Assembly (NCBI GenBank): GCA_049680185.1
Contig: JBAUHI010000005.1
Location: 1 to 64,000, forward strand
Source: CAMLHU01 sp049680185
GTDB taxonomy: Bacteria > Gemmatimonadota > Gemmatimonadetes > Gemmatimonadales > GWC2-71-9
Direction of reading: 5' to 3'
DNA: 64,000 bases
In this document: positions 17,555 through 26,133 of the stretch, piece by piece
How positions within the stretch are numbered: position 1 is the stretch's first letter
Layout of the letters: every line of letters starts with the position of its first letter
Program-made: the position numbers and the translations under genes
Notes under the pieces: model-generated
Told to the model about the DNA's origin: nothing
The model's input: only the letters and a program-made list of their open reading frames with translations
Database searches by the model: none

Positions 17555-17632
17555 TGGCCGGGCGACTGGGAACGCTTGTAAAGTAAGGAGTTACGCCGTG
17601 GGACCAAGTGCTTTCGGTCGATCTTCGGGAAA

Positions 17633-18049
17633 CTACCGCATGAAGAAGCGATTGCCGAGCACCCGGTTGGTGGCATTGAGGACAGCGAGGGCGGCACCGC
17701 GGGCGGAGTCGACGTCGGCCAGAAAGCACCCGACCAGCCGCTGCCCCTCCCCCTTCTCCTGGTAGGCCAGCGACACGATGACGACGTTGTTGTCGAACGC
17801 CTTGACCGCCTTGACGCCGAGGAGTTCGAGGGTCACCTCGCCCTTGACCGCGCGATCGAGGGCGATGACGCACGCCTCCGCGGCACACCGCAGTTCGCCG
17901 GCGGTCGAAGCGAGTCCCTCGCTCTCACCGACGAACGATCCGTCATCGCCCCATCCCAGCTCCACCCGCGCCTTGCATCGGCTGCCGGGCAGTCGGTCCA
18001 GGACAAAGTTGCGGAACCGGAGGCGTTCCGGCAGGTCCGATGTGCTCAA
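17633..18049 (-). CDS. Small conserved-looking protein of unknown function
   Basis: A 138-residue soluble protein starting at a TTG that overlaps the stop of the gene before it (TTGA). It alternates strand-like stretches (KARVELGWGDDGSFVG, VTLELLGVKAVKAF, VVIVSLAYQEKGEGQRLVG) with helices rich in Ala. It ends in AALAVLNATNRVLG, a phrase reminiscent of the regulatory domain of isopropylmalate/citramalate synthases; that likeness is weak and only suggestive. It is the last of three tightly spaced small genes that lie just downstream of ilvE. Confidence 0.7.
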   Translation of the reverse strand: MSTSDLPERLRFRNFVLDRLPGSRCKARVELGWGDDGSFVGESEGLASTAGELRCAAEACVIALDRAVKGEVTLELLGVKAVKAFDNNVVIVSLAYQEKGEGQRLVGCFLADVDSARGAALAVLNATNRVLGNRFFMR

Positions 18050-18309
18050 CGTCGCCCTCCCCCGCCGACCACGTCCGGCTCGAACGGGACATCGAGCTGG
18101 TCGGGCGTCTCTTCGACCGGGCGCACGATATCGACCTCCAGGCGTCCGTGGGCATCGGCCCCGGCACCGACCACCAAGATGCTGCCGCCGGTGAAGGTGA
18201 GGCGGAGTTGCCGGAGGTCGGGGCGCACCGTGGCATCGAGCACGTCCTGGCCCCGAATGGAATCCAGCGCATCGGCCACCCGCCGGAGGTCCTGCACCGA
18301 GACCGCCAT
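18046..18309 (-). CDS. Small protein of unknown function
   Basis: An 87-residue protein from an ATG at 18307-18309. It begins with a helical segment (VSVQDLRRVADALDSIRGQDVLDATV), then two strand-like runs (LRLTFTGGSILVVGAGAD, GRLEVDIVRPVEE) and a Gly-rich tail. No family is recognised. It lies 8 bp after the upstream small gene and overlaps the next by four bases, so the trio is probably one transcript. Confidence 0.65.
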   Translation of the reverse strand: MAVSVQDLRRVADALDSIRGQDVLDATVRPDLRQLRLTFTGGSILVVGAGADAHGRLEVDIVRPVEETPDQLDVPFEPDVVGGGGRR

Positions 18310-18317
18310 GTCGACTC

Positions 18318-18557
18318 CTAGCGCAGGTGTTCGGCGAGGACCGCAGTCAGCCGATCGTGCGAGATCCGTTCGGCCTGGGCGAACAAGCTCGACTTCGAGC
18401 TCGACTCGAGGGGATACGCCGCCCAGAACGACGATCTCGGCGGGCAGGCCGATCGAAAGGAAAGGACCAGTTGCCACGACGAATTGTGCGGCCGGCGCTC
18501 GGCGGCACAGGTCACGTTCCAGACGGTATCTCCGAGTTCGAGCACACGCCACGCCAT
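18318..18557 (-). CDS. Small protein of unknown function
   Basis: A 79-residue frame, MAWRVLELGDTVWNV onwards, ending TAVLAEHLR. The sequence has an ordinary globular look (WQLVLSFRSA, FWAAYPLESSSKSSLFAQAERIS) that the opposite strand lacks. It leads a three-gene string with gaps of 8 and -4 bases. No family is recognised; a role linked to the two following genes is inferred from position only. Confidence 0.6.
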   Translation of the reverse strand: MAWRVLELGDTVWNVTCAAERRPHNSSWQLVLSFRSACPPRSSFWAAYPLESSSKSSLFAQAERISHDRLTAVLAEHLR

Positions 18558-18637
18558 TGCGTTGCCAAGCTCCCGAGATTGTGGACGGGGGACCCTCGCA
18601 ATATGCCGGCTGCAGCAAGCGGGTCAAGTGCGCTGGC

Positions 18638-19495
18638 TCAGCTCCGCACCAGCCGGTGGAAGCGCGTCGCGAGATCCGTGGTCACCGGTCCGCGCACCCC
18701 GGTGCCGATCATCCGGCCGTCGACCTGCCGCGCATGGACCACCTCCGCACCAGTCCCGGTGAAGAAGACCTCGTCCGCCGTGTAGATGTCGAAGCGATTG
18801 AGGATCGACTCGGCCACCCCATACCCCGCGGCGGTGGCAAGTTCGAGCACCGCGTCGCGCGTGACACCCCGCAGGATGCCCGAGGCGACCGCCGGCGTCT
18901 GCACCACCCCGCGACGCACGATGAAGAGGTTGGAGCCCGACGCCTCGGCCACCCATCCGCTCGGATCGAGCATCAGCACTTCGTCAGCACCCGCCTGGAT
19001 CCCCTCGACCTTTGCCATGATGTGCGGCAGGTAATTGAGCGACTTGACCCGTGGTGAGAGCGCCTCGCGGTGGGGCACCGGCGTTCCGGCCGTGACGACG
19101 ACGAGTCCCTGTTCGTACTTCTCCTTGGGCCACAGGGCGATCGTGTCCACGATGACGATGACCGACGGCCGGGCGCATTTCCGCGGATCGAGGCCCAGGT
19201 CGCCTACACCACGAGTGACCAGGGTGCGGATGTATGCATCGGCGAGCCCGGAACGGCGGAGCGCCTCGACGTGGATGTCAGCGAGCTCGGACTGCGAGAT
19301 GGGGATCGTGAGCCAGACGGCCTTGGCCGAGTCGTAGAGGCGATCGAGGTGCTCATCGAGCCGGAAGATCGTGCCGCTGTAGGCCCGGATGCCTTCGAAG
19401 ATGCCGTCGCCGTAGAGGAGGCCGTGATCGAAGACCGAGACCTTGGCGGTGTCCCGATCGCACCATTTCCCGTCGAGCCAGATGGTGGTGGTCAC
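18638..19495 (-). CDS. ilvE: Branched-chain amino-acid aminotransferase
   Basis: A 285-residue class IV PLP aminotransferase. It has FDHGLLYGDGIFEGIRAY at the N-terminus, the cofactor lysine in VKSLNYL (near 151), and EASGSNLFIV and TGTGAEV in the C-terminal half. It carries out the last step of Val/Leu/Ile synthesis or the first of their breakdown. D-amino-acid aminotransferase and ADC lyase share the fold, but the EGIRAY and LNYLPHIMAK phrases favour IlvE. The start is a GTG, followed by a run of threonines. Confidence 0.9.
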   Translation of the reverse strand: MTTTIWLDGKWCDRDTAKVSVFDHGLLYGDGIFEGIRAYSGTIFRLDEHLDRLYDSAKAVWLTIPISQSELADIHVEALRRSGLADAYIRTLVTRGVGDLGLDPRKCARPSVIVIVDTIALWPKEKYEQGLVVVTAGTPVPHREALSPRVKSLNYLPHIMAKVEGIQAGADEVLMLDPSGWVAEASGSNLFIVRRGVVQTPAVASGILRGVTRDAVLELATAAGYGVAESILNRFDIYTADEVFFTGTGAEVVHARQVDGRMIGTGVRGPVTTDLATRFHRLVRS

Positions 19496-19529
19496 GCAGG
19501 GACCTCGGGGGGAACGGGAAGATGGGAGA

Positions 19530-19601
19530 TGCGCCCGCCTGGGCTCGAACCAGGAACTGTCGGCTTAAAAGGCCGATGTGATACCATTTCACCACGGGCG
19601 C
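19530..19601 (-). tRNA. tRNA-Lys (anticodon TTT)
   Basis: A bottom-strand tRNA with acceptor GCGCCCG/CGGGCGC, D arm GGTGAAATGGTATCAC, anticodon stem around loop CTTTTAA (anticodon TTT), T arm CCTGG-TTCGAGC-CCAGG and discriminator A. CCA is not encoded. An octamer repeat begins 5 bp upstream of its 5' end, so the repeat is in either the promoter or the precursor leader. Confidence 0.95.
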
Positions 19602-19606
19602 GAGGG

Positions 19607-19648
19607 ACGGTCGGACGGTCGGACGGTCGGACGGTCGGACGGTCGGAC
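19607..19648. repeat. Octamer tandem repeat (ACGGTCGG, five exact copies)
   Basis: Five consecutive exact copies of ACGGTCGG (19607-19646) with two more matching bases. It sits directly upstream of tRNA-Lys, between it and the divergent padR gene. Perfect copies suggest recent expansion. Confidence 0.95.
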
Positions 19649-19696
19649 ATCGAAGATAACGCGGATCGGTGGGAGGGGGAACGAGGTTGGCAGTGC

Positions 19697-19731
19697 TTGA
19701 CAACAAACGCACTAACATAGACCATCTATGT
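19697..19731 (+). promoter_or_regulatory. padR promoter with operator-like palindrome
   Basis: A consensus TTGACA (19697-19702) is followed by a perfect dyad, ACATAGA-CCA-TCTATGT (19715-19731), which ends directly at the padR ATG. PadR-family sites typically have ATGT/ACAT half-sites, so the operator probably mediates autoregulation of padR and the permease gene. The -10 hexamer is not certain and would lie within the palindrome. Confidence 0.7.
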
Positions 19732-20076
19732 ATGTCTCCATCGTCGATCCACCGGGACGAGATCCCGCCCGGCACCCTTGAAATGCTGATCCTGCAGACC
19801 GTCGCGCGCCGGCGGGAGGTGCACGGCTTCGAGATCGCCGAGGCGATCGAGCGGGCCTCCTCGGGGATCCTCCGTGTCGAAGAAGGATCCCTGTACCCGG
19901 CGTTGCAGCGTCTGCTCGTCAAGGGATGGCTTGTCGCCGAATGGGGGCGAACGGCCGAGAATCGACGGGCCCGCTATTACCGGGTCACCGCAGCGGGACA
20001 GCGGCAGCTGGTCCACGAGGTCGAATCGTACCATCGGGTGTCGCAGGCCATCGCGTCCATCCTCCGGCCCGCCTGA
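19732..20076 (+). CDS. PadR-family transcriptional regulator
   Basis: A 114-residue PadR protein with the winged-helix core: PPGTLEMLILQTVARRREVHGFEIAEAIERASSG-type N-terminus, then VEEGSLYPALQRLLVKGWL and ARYYRVTAAGQRQL. The short C-terminal helix places it in the subfamily that pairs with orphan MacB/FtsX permeases. It would repress its own operon until a ligand, often a toxic small molecule, releases it. The ATG at 19732 gives the shorter natural N-terminus MSPSSIHRDEI. Confidence 0.9.
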   Translation: MSPSSIHRDEIPPGTLEMLILQTVARRREVHGFEIAEAIERASSGILRVEEGSLYPALQRLLVKGWLVAEWGRTAENRRARYYRVTAAGQRQLVHEVESYHRVSQAIASILRPA

Positions 20077-20079
20077 CCG

Positions 20080-22743
20080 ATGAGCATCCACGAATGGTGG
20101 CGCCGGATCGGACTGCTGCTCCATCGCGACCGCGCCACTCGCGAGCTCGAAGAGGAAATGCGTCTCCACCGGGAGCACCGCGCCGAACAGCTTCGGGCCC
20201 AAGGAATGACACCAGCGGAGGCGGAGTTCGCCGCGCGTCGTCGATTCGGCAATCAAGGAGTGTTGCAGGAGGCGAGTCGGGACGCTTGGGGATTCCGGTG
20301 GATCGATGACGCGGTTCAGGACATCCGGTACGCCGCGCGTCGCTTGCGCCAGCGGCCGGGGTTCACCTTCGCCGTGGTGGGCATTCTGGCGTTGGGTACC
20401 GGCGCCACCACGGCAATGTTCAGCGCGGTGGACGCTGCGATGCTCCGGCCGCTGCCGTTCCTGCGACCGGCGGAGCTGGTCGCACTACCTCAAGTAAGAC
20501 TGTTGTTCGACGATGGGATGGGGCATCCGGGCGGGATCACGATCGCCGACGTCGAGGCAATGCCCCGGCTCTTCTCGCACGCCTCGGCCTGGGGAGCCGG
20601 TGGTCTCAATCTGTCCGATCCGGACCACCCGTTGCGGCTGAACGTAGGCGTGGTCACCACGGACTTCTTCACAACGATCGGCACGCCTCCCCTTGTGGGC
20701 CGCGGCTTCGTTCCCGAAGAGGGCCGATTCGGCAACGCCCAGGTGGCAGTCCTTTCCTATGGCTTGTGGCAACGACAGTACGGCGGACGGGACATGATCG
20801 GCCATGCCATTCTGCTCAGCGACAAATCCTACATCGTGATCGGAGTGATGCCTCCCGGTTTTTCCTTTCCACAGGAGAGTGATCTCTGGATCCCCATGAC
20901 GATACCCGCCACCTACGAAACGTTCGAGCCATTCCATGGAGGCCTTCTGACGAGCGTCATCGCACGCCTGGCGCCTGGAGTGGACGTGCGAACGGCAGCG
21001 ACCGCTCTGTTCGGGCGTTGGCAGGCCGCCATCGACGCCGAAGTCGGCCACTCCCCCGACCCTACCACCCGGCAAACCCTCGACAAGCTTGATCGCGATG
21101 GAGCGGTACAGCCGCTACAGCAGAGCCTTGTCGGTGACCGCCGAACCGCACTACTGGTCCTTCTTGGTGCAACGGGTCTGCTCCTGTTGATCGCCTGCGC
21201 CAACGTCACAAACCTTCTCCTCTCCCAGGCTGTGACCCGCCGCCGGGAGATCGCCGTGCGAGAGGTGCTCGGTGCCACGCGCGGGCGGGTGGTGCGGCAA
21301 CTGCTTGCCGAAAGCGTGCTCCTCACCCTGGCCGGGGCGGCGCTCGGGATACTGCTCGCGCCATTGTCACTCGGTCTCCTTCGAACGCTGCTCCCCGCCG
21401 GGCTGGCTGGCCTGGCCACGGCCCGCATCGATGCCCGGATCCTGGCATTCACGGTACTCCTCGGTGCCGCCAGCGGAGTGATCTTCGGGCTCTGGCCAGC
21501 ACTGGCCACTTCGGGGAAAGCCCCGGTCGAGGTGATCAAGCAGGGAGGCGGCCATGGCGCCACCGCTGGCCGAACCGGCCAGCTTCGTCGCAGTTTGGTC
21601 GCAGCCGAACTGGCGTTGACGGTGGTGCTGCTGGTCGGGGCGGGACTGATGCTTCGCAGCTTCAGCCGGCTCATGGGACTTGACCGCGGAATGAATGTCG
21701 AGAATGTGGGTACGCTCGAAGTGTCCCAGACTTTCGGGCCCGCGAGGAGTAGCCTCCGACTCCTGGTCATTGATCAGGTACTCGCTCGGCTCCAGGCCAC
21801 ACCCGGCATTGTTGCGGCCGGTGCCGTGAACGACTTGCCACTTGGCGGGGAAGGCGGATTGGCAACAAACGTTTCTATCGATGGTGCCAGCGATGACATT
21901 CCCTCAATGCCGTACGCGCGCATCCTGGAGGCGACGGACGACTATTTCGCCGCGATGGGGATCCGGCTACTGGCAGGCCGGACTTTTGCGGCCAGCGACG
22001 ACTCGCTGGCGCCGCCGGTCATGATCATCAGCGCGCACATGGCCGAGGAAGACTGGCCCGGTGTCAATGCGGTGGGCCGAACGTTTCATGTCCATTCTGA
22101 CGCCCTATATACTGTGATCGGGATCGTGTCAGATGTGCGTGAGCTCCGGCTTGATGAGAACCCGATGCCACAGATGTATTCGGCGATCACCCAAGGAACA
22201 CCGGGCACCGTCACATTAGTCGCGCGGGGAGCGCTTGCTCCCAATGTGCTCCTCGCCACCATGCAGGCTGCTGTCCGTGCCGTTGATCCTTCCCAGGCCG
22301 TCTACCACGTCCGAATGATGAACCAGGTGCTCAATACTTCCGTGGCGCCCCGGCGTACCAACACGATCCTGATCTCGCTCTTCGCCGCGGTGGCACTCGT
22401 GCTCGCGTCGTTCGGCGTCTACGCCGTGGTCGCGTACGGCGTGGCTCAGCGCTTCCACGAGTTCGGGATCCGCTCCGCCCTCGGCGCGACCGGGCGGGAT
22501 CTGATCGGATTGGTCTCACGCGAGATGGTCTGGGTCGCGGTACTCGGTCTTGCGGTGGGACTCGGGGGCGCCTGGGCGCTCATGCGGATCGCCAACAGCC
22601 TGATCTACGGCGTCACCATCCACGACCCGGTCACCTTCGTGCTCGCACCGGTGCTGCTACTGGTCCCAGTCGTAATGGCGACCCTCATCCCAGCGCGCCG
22701 GGCGGCGCGAGTCGACCCTGCGGAGGTGATGCGGGCGGATTGA
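20080..22743 (+). CDS. ADOP-type orphan ABC permease (duplicated MacB/FtsX)
   Basis: An 887-residue permease. It begins with the family's typical helical extension (RELEEEMRLHREHRAEQLRA), then two FtsX/MacB modules. Each has a membrane helix, a large periplasmic MacB_PCD domain and three more helices; the first module ends near residue 480 and the second runs to the C-terminus (REMVWVAVLGLAVGLGG, PARRAARVDPAEVMRAD). This is the acidobacterial duplicated orphan permease architecture, which has no ATPase gene next to it, and none is present here. Function is likely export or mechanotransmission across the periplasm; the substrate is unknown. It follows padR by 3 bp. Confidence 0.92.
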   Translation: MSIHEWWRRIGLLLHRDRATRELEEEMRLHREHRAEQLRAQGMTPAEAEFAARRRFGNQGVLQEASRDAWGFRWIDDAVQDIRYAARRLRQRPGFTFAVVGILALGTGATTAMFSAVDAAMLRPLPFLRPAELVALPQVRLLFDDGMGHPGGITIADVEAMPRLFSHASAWGAGGLNLSDPDHPLRLNVGVVTTDFFTTIGTPPLVGRGFVPEEGRFGNAQVAVLSYGLWQRQYGGRDMIGHAILLSDKSYIVIGVMPPGFSFPQESDLWIPMTIPATYETFEPFHGGLLTSVIARLAPGVDVRTAATALFGRWQAAIDAEVGHSPDPTTRQTLDKLDRDGAVQPLQQSLVGDRRTALLVLLGATGLLLLIACANVTNLLLSQAVTRRREIAVREVLGATRGRVVRQLLAESVLLTLAGAALGILLAPLSLGLLRTLLPAGLAGLATARIDARILAFTVLLGAASGVIFGLWPALATSGKAPVEVIKQGGGHGATAGRTGQLRRSLVAAELALTVVLLVGAGLMLRSFSRLMGLDRGMNVENVGTLEVSQTFGPARSSLRLLVIDQVLARLQATPGIVAAGAVNDLPLGGEGGLATNVSIDGASDDIPSMPYARILEATDDYFAAMGIRLLAGRTFAASDDSLAPPVMIISAHMAEEDWPGVNAVGRTFHVHSDALYTVIGIVSDVRELRLDENPMPQMYSAITQGTPGTVTLVARGALAPNVLLATMQAAVRAVDPSQAVYHVRMMNQVLNTSVAPRRTNTILISLFAAVALVLASFGVYAVVAYGVAQRFHEFGIRSALGATGRDLIGLVSREMVWVAVLGLAVGLGGAWALMRIANSLIYGVTIHDPVTFVLAPVLLLVPVVMATLIPARRAARVDPAEVMRAD

Positions 22744-22814
22744 AGCCGGGTTAGGCTCAGGCGAGCCAAGTGATCGCAACCGGACCGGCGAGGGTCACGA
22801 TCAAGCACAACGAA

Positions 22815-22866
22815 CGCCCGCATCGCGAAGCCTTCCCCCATGTGAAAGGAAGCTCGCGTGCGGGCG
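22815..22866. terminator. Long imperfect hairpin between convergent genes
   Basis: CGCCCGCA...GCTTCC (22815-22836) pairs, with three single-base bulges, with GGAAGC...TGCGGGCG (22848-22866). It lies in the 171-bp gap between the rightward permease and the leftward M1 peptidase and could terminate both. Confidence 0.6.
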
Positions 22867-22914
22867 TCACGTCACACCCCGGAGGGGGTAACGGCCGGGT
22901 AACGCTGCGGAGCG

Positions 22915-25248
22915 CTATCGGCCGCGGCTCATCGCCTGCTTGACCCAGGCCCGGACCCATGGCCTCGAGTCATCGGCGTGGCGCTCAAGCATCGACTTGG
23001 CGCCGGTGTCCCCCTGACCGGCAAGGGCGGCGAGGACGAATGCGGTGCTCTGGATATCGCCCAGCTTCCCTTCCACCGCCGCCAAGGTCGTCGAATCGAC
23101 CGGGCCCAGGAGCAGCGATCGGAGGCCGGCCATGGCGATGTCGTCCCGATACGACGGCGTCGCCAGTGCCGCCCGGATGGTGGCACCGCGGTCATCGGGC
23201 GCCAGGCGGGCGAGCGCCAAGACCGCCGCCGCCCTGACCCCGTAGCTCTTGTCGGAGGTCCAGGCCGTCCGTACCGCGGTCACCGCCGCGTCGCCGCCGT
23301 CCTTGAGCATCCCGATCGCCGAGATCGCGGCGGTGCGCACCTGCGCAGAGGTGTCATGGGCCGCGACCGTCAGCGCCGGGAGTGCCGTCGCGGCAGGGAG
23401 ATCGCCCAGTGTGGTCGCGGCGATGGCACGGGTGAACGGGTAGTCGGCGTGCTCTGCCGCATCGGCGATGGCCGCCGCGGCCGCCGGTTCGGTCACTCGC
23501 GTGCTGAGCTGCTCCAGCACCCACTGCCGGTCCCAGAGGTCGGAATCGTGGGTCAGTTGCGCCGCCAGCATCGCCGTCGGCTGGTCGAAGGCGAGCTTCT
23601 TGAGGATCCGGTCGCCGTCATCGAAGATCACGTAGGTCGGCGCGGACGTCACGGCGGACACGGTGATGGTGTCGCTCCGCGCGCCGATCCACGCGTGCGT
23701 CACGACGCTGCCGGCTCCGGTGCCGACCCGCACCGTCACCGGCATCCGGAAGACGGCGGGGGTGGTGAAGCGGATGCCGGTGGCGGAATCGGGCTTGGAG
23801 CTGTCGACCTGGGTCTGGGTCGCGATCAGGGTCACGCGGTGCGCTACAGAGTCATACGCCTGGGTGACGGTGAACTCCGGGTACCCCGCCTGGTAGATCC
23901 ACTCGTCGAAGAACCAGTCGAGGTTCTCTCCCGTGGCATCGAGGATGGCCTGGCGGAGGTCGTCGGTCGTCGCATTGTCATACTGGTGCACGGTCAGGTA
24001 GCGGTGGAGCGAGGCCCAGAACGGCTCCGGTCCCAGATACCCCTTCAGCATCTCGAGGACGAGGGCGCCCTTGGGGTAGATGTTGTTCGATCCATCGGAG
24101 GCAAGCGGCATCCGCTTGCGATGGTCGATGCTCATGAACTGCCGGTACTCGTCGGCGTAGTAGTCCTCACCCGCATGGGCACCGAGTCGGGAAGTCCAGT
24201 ACTGCCCCGGCATGAACTCGGCAAATCCTTCATTGAGCCAGGTGTTGGCCCAGTTCTCGGTGGTCACAAGGTCGCCGAACCACTGGTGCGCAAGCTCGTG
24301 CGGGATCAGGATGTACTGGTACCAGGGGCGATCGGCGTAGGCGCGAGCGTCGGGGAGCCAATCCACCAGCGTCGTGGCGCTCACGTTCTCCATCCCGCCG
24401 AAGAAGTCGGCCACGGTGGTCTGGGCGTACTTCTGCCACGGATACGCCACACCGGTCAGGCGGGAGTACGTGTCGATCATGTCGGGCGTCACGTGGAAGA
24501 GCGGCCGCGCCAGCGCGCTGTCCTCCGGATACACGTAGTAGTCGACCGGCACACCGTGCCACTGATCGTGGATCCGGACCAGCGGCGCCACCACGATCGA
24601 CACCAGGTACGTCGATGCCGGCTTGTCCTCCGACCATTTGACCGTCCGGCTCCCCTTGGCCACGATGTTCGACACCAGCCTGCCGTTGGAGACCACCATG
24701 TCCTTGGCGGGCACGGTGGCGGTCAGGGTCCAGGTCGCCTTGTCATTGGGAAAGTCGTAGGTGGGGAACCAGAAGTGGTTGTCCATCGCCTCGCCCTGGC
24801 TCCAGATCTGGTCGGGGCGGTGCGGCCGGCCTTCTCCCTTGAGGAAAGTGAGGCCCCTGCCGTTGTCGATGCGCGCGTCATAGGTGATGGTGAACCGCAC
24901 GGTATCACCGAAACCGGCCGAGTGCGCCAGTTGCACCACCAGAGTGTCGCCGCGCTGGCTGAAGTCGAGCTTCCCGGTGCTGCCCCGGACCTCGGTCACG
25001 TGGATCCGATGCCCGGCGTCGAGGATCACCGAATCCATTCCCGGCTTCAACGCCTCCAGCGTCGTCGCCACCCGCCCCTTCAACCCAAGGGAATCCCAGT
25101 CGAAGTCCCGGACCTCGATATCCTGGTGGACCAGGTTGTAATCATGCGACCGGGCGTAATGATCATTCAGTATCCGCTCAGCGTTGCTCTGCGCAGCGAG
25201 CGGAGCGGCCAAGAGGGCGAGTGCGGCGAGGCAAGCGAGGGAGCGCAT
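22915..25248 (-). CDS. Secreted M1-family aminopeptidase with C-terminal HEAT-like repeats
   Basis: A 777-residue zinc metallopeptidase. It has a signal peptide (LAALALLAAPLAAQ), an M1 N-terminal beta domain, the substrate motif GGMEN (near 275), the zinc site HELAHQWFGD (near 318) with its third ligand in NEGFAEF, and a helical C-terminal part (about 590-777) made of alpha-helical HEAT-like repeats (ALPALTVAAHDTSAQVRTAA, KSYGVRAAAVLALARLA). It would trim N-terminal residues from peptides in the periplasm or outside the cell. The repeat tail may fix it to a partner. A heptamer repeat locus lies in its upstream region. Confidence 0.93.
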   Translation of the reverse strand: MRSLACLAALALLAAPLAAQSNAERILNDHYARSHDYNLVHQDIEVRDFDWDSLGLKGRVATTLEALKPGMDSVILDAGHRIHVTEVRGSTGKLDFSQRGDTLVVQLAHSAGFGDTVRFTITYDARIDNGRGLTFLKGEGRPHRPDQIWSQGEAMDNHFWFPTYDFPNDKATWTLTATVPAKDMVVSNGRLVSNIVAKGSRTVKWSEDKPASTYLVSIVVAPLVRIHDQWHGVPVDYYVYPEDSALARPLFHVTPDMIDTYSRLTGVAYPWQKYAQTTVADFFGGMENVSATTLVDWLPDARAYADRPWYQYILIPHELAHQWFGDLVTTENWANTWLNEGFAEFMPGQYWTSRLGAHAGEDYYADEYRQFMSIDHRKRMPLASDGSNNIYPKGALVLEMLKGYLGPEPFWASLHRYLTVHQYDNATTDDLRQAILDATGENLDWFFDEWIYQAGYPEFTVTQAYDSVAHRVTLIATQTQVDSSKPDSATGIRFTTPAVFRMPVTVRVGTGAGSVVTHAWIGARSDTITVSAVTSAPTYVIFDDGDRILKKLAFDQPTAMLAAQLTHDSDLWDRQWVLEQLSTRVTEPAAAAAIADAAEHADYPFTRAIAATTLGDLPAATALPALTVAAHDTSAQVRTAAISAIGMLKDGGDAAVTAVRTAWTSDKSYGVRAAAVLALARLAPDDRGATIRAALATPSYRDDIAMAGLRSLLLGPVDSTTLAAVEGKLGDIQSTAFVLAALAGQGDTGAKSMLERHADDSRPWVRAWVKQAMSRGR

Positions 25249-25280
25249 ATGAGGATGGTCTCGATGTGGGTGTGAAGGCG

Positions 25281-25507
25281 AGGGGCTGGAGGCTAGAAGC
25301 TAGAGGCTGGAGGCTGGAGGCTGGAGGCCTGAAGGTAAGGGCTAGAGGCTAGAGGCCCGGAGCCAGAATAGGAAACTTTGGGATGTGGTGCTGGTCGGCT
25401 CGAGCTTGGAGCATAGAATGAAGGACCGAGTGCTTCAAGCCCCCAGCCTCCAGCCTCCAGCCTCCAGCTTCTTTCAGCCTCCAGCCCCTAGCCTCCAGCC
25501 CCTACCC
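25281..25507. repeat. Heptamer repeat locus with inverted arms (GGCTGGA/GGCTAGA type)
   Basis: Tandem GGCTGGA and GGCTAGA units occupy 25281-25363; the complementary TCCAGCC/CTAGCCC units fill 25436-25507, with 72 bp of other sequence between. The right arm contains the TAG stop codon of rnhB (25502-25504). The left arm is in the upstream region of the M1 peptidase. Confidence 0.88.
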
Positions 25508-26131
25508 ACTCACCCGGCCCACCGGCGCAAAACTCCGGCGATGATGTCTCGTTGGTCCCTTGATCGTGAGCGCTGCGAGATGGCCGGACGTACCGTAGCC
25601 AGCGTTGGTTTCCCATCCGTAGCCGGGGTGTCGGGCCGCCAGGCTGGTCATCAGGGAATCCCGCAGGGTCTTGGCGACGATCCCTGCCGCGGCGATCGTG
25701 GCGCAATGGGCGTCACCGTCGACCAATGCCTGGTGCGGGTAGCCAAGTTCCGGCAGCGGGAGGCCGTCGAGGAGCACCATGCAGTCGGCCGCAGGCAGCA
25801 CCCGGAAGAGTCGCTCGACGGCCCGGTGCATGGCCAGTGCGGTGGCGCGGCGGATGTTGTGGCGGTCGATCTCGACCGAGGAGGCGGCGCCGAAGGCGAA
25901 GCCGAGTGCCGCGGCCCGGATGGCGGGGGTCAGGACCTCACGACGATGGGCGGAGAGGGTCTTCGAATCGCGGAGGCCGTCGGGCGGCGCGGAACCGGCC
26001 GGAAAGACGACGGCCGCGGCCACCACTGGACCAGCCAGGGGACCACGGCCTACCTCATCGACACCCACGAGCAACTTTCCCGCCGCCCACGCCGCGCGCT
26101 CGCGCTCGAGGGTGGGCCGCGGGGCGGGCAC
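25502..26131 (-). CDS. rnhB: Ribonuclease HII
   Basis: A 209-residue type 2 RNase H, full length. The catalytic set is visible in LVGVDEVGRGPLAGPVVAAA, RDSKTL and the later DGDAHCATIAAAGIVAK; ETNAGYGTSGH is the C-terminal family block. It removes ribonucleotides from DNA. The start is taken as the GTG just 2 nt past the rplS stop. The TAG stop and last codons (VGRVSG) merge into the heptamer repeat. It is the last gene of the ffh operon. Confidence 0.94.
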   Translation of the reverse strand: MPAPRPTLERERAAWAAGKLLVGVDEVGRGPLAGPVVAAAVVFPAGSAPPDGLRDSKTLSAHRREVLTPAIRAAALGFAFGAASSVEIDRHNIRRATALAMHRAVERLFRVLPAADCMVLLDGLPLPELGYPHQALVDGDAHCATIAAAGIVAKTLRDSLMTSLAARHPGYGWETNAGYGTSGHLAALTIKGPTRHHRRSFAPVGRVSG

Positions 26132-26133
26132 CG

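Noticed and set aside
22978..25275. 765-codon + strand frame opposite the M1 peptidase
   Set aside because: The translated product is Arg/Gly/His-rich without any domain, and the bottom strand has a full M1 peptidase with signal peptide and zinc site.
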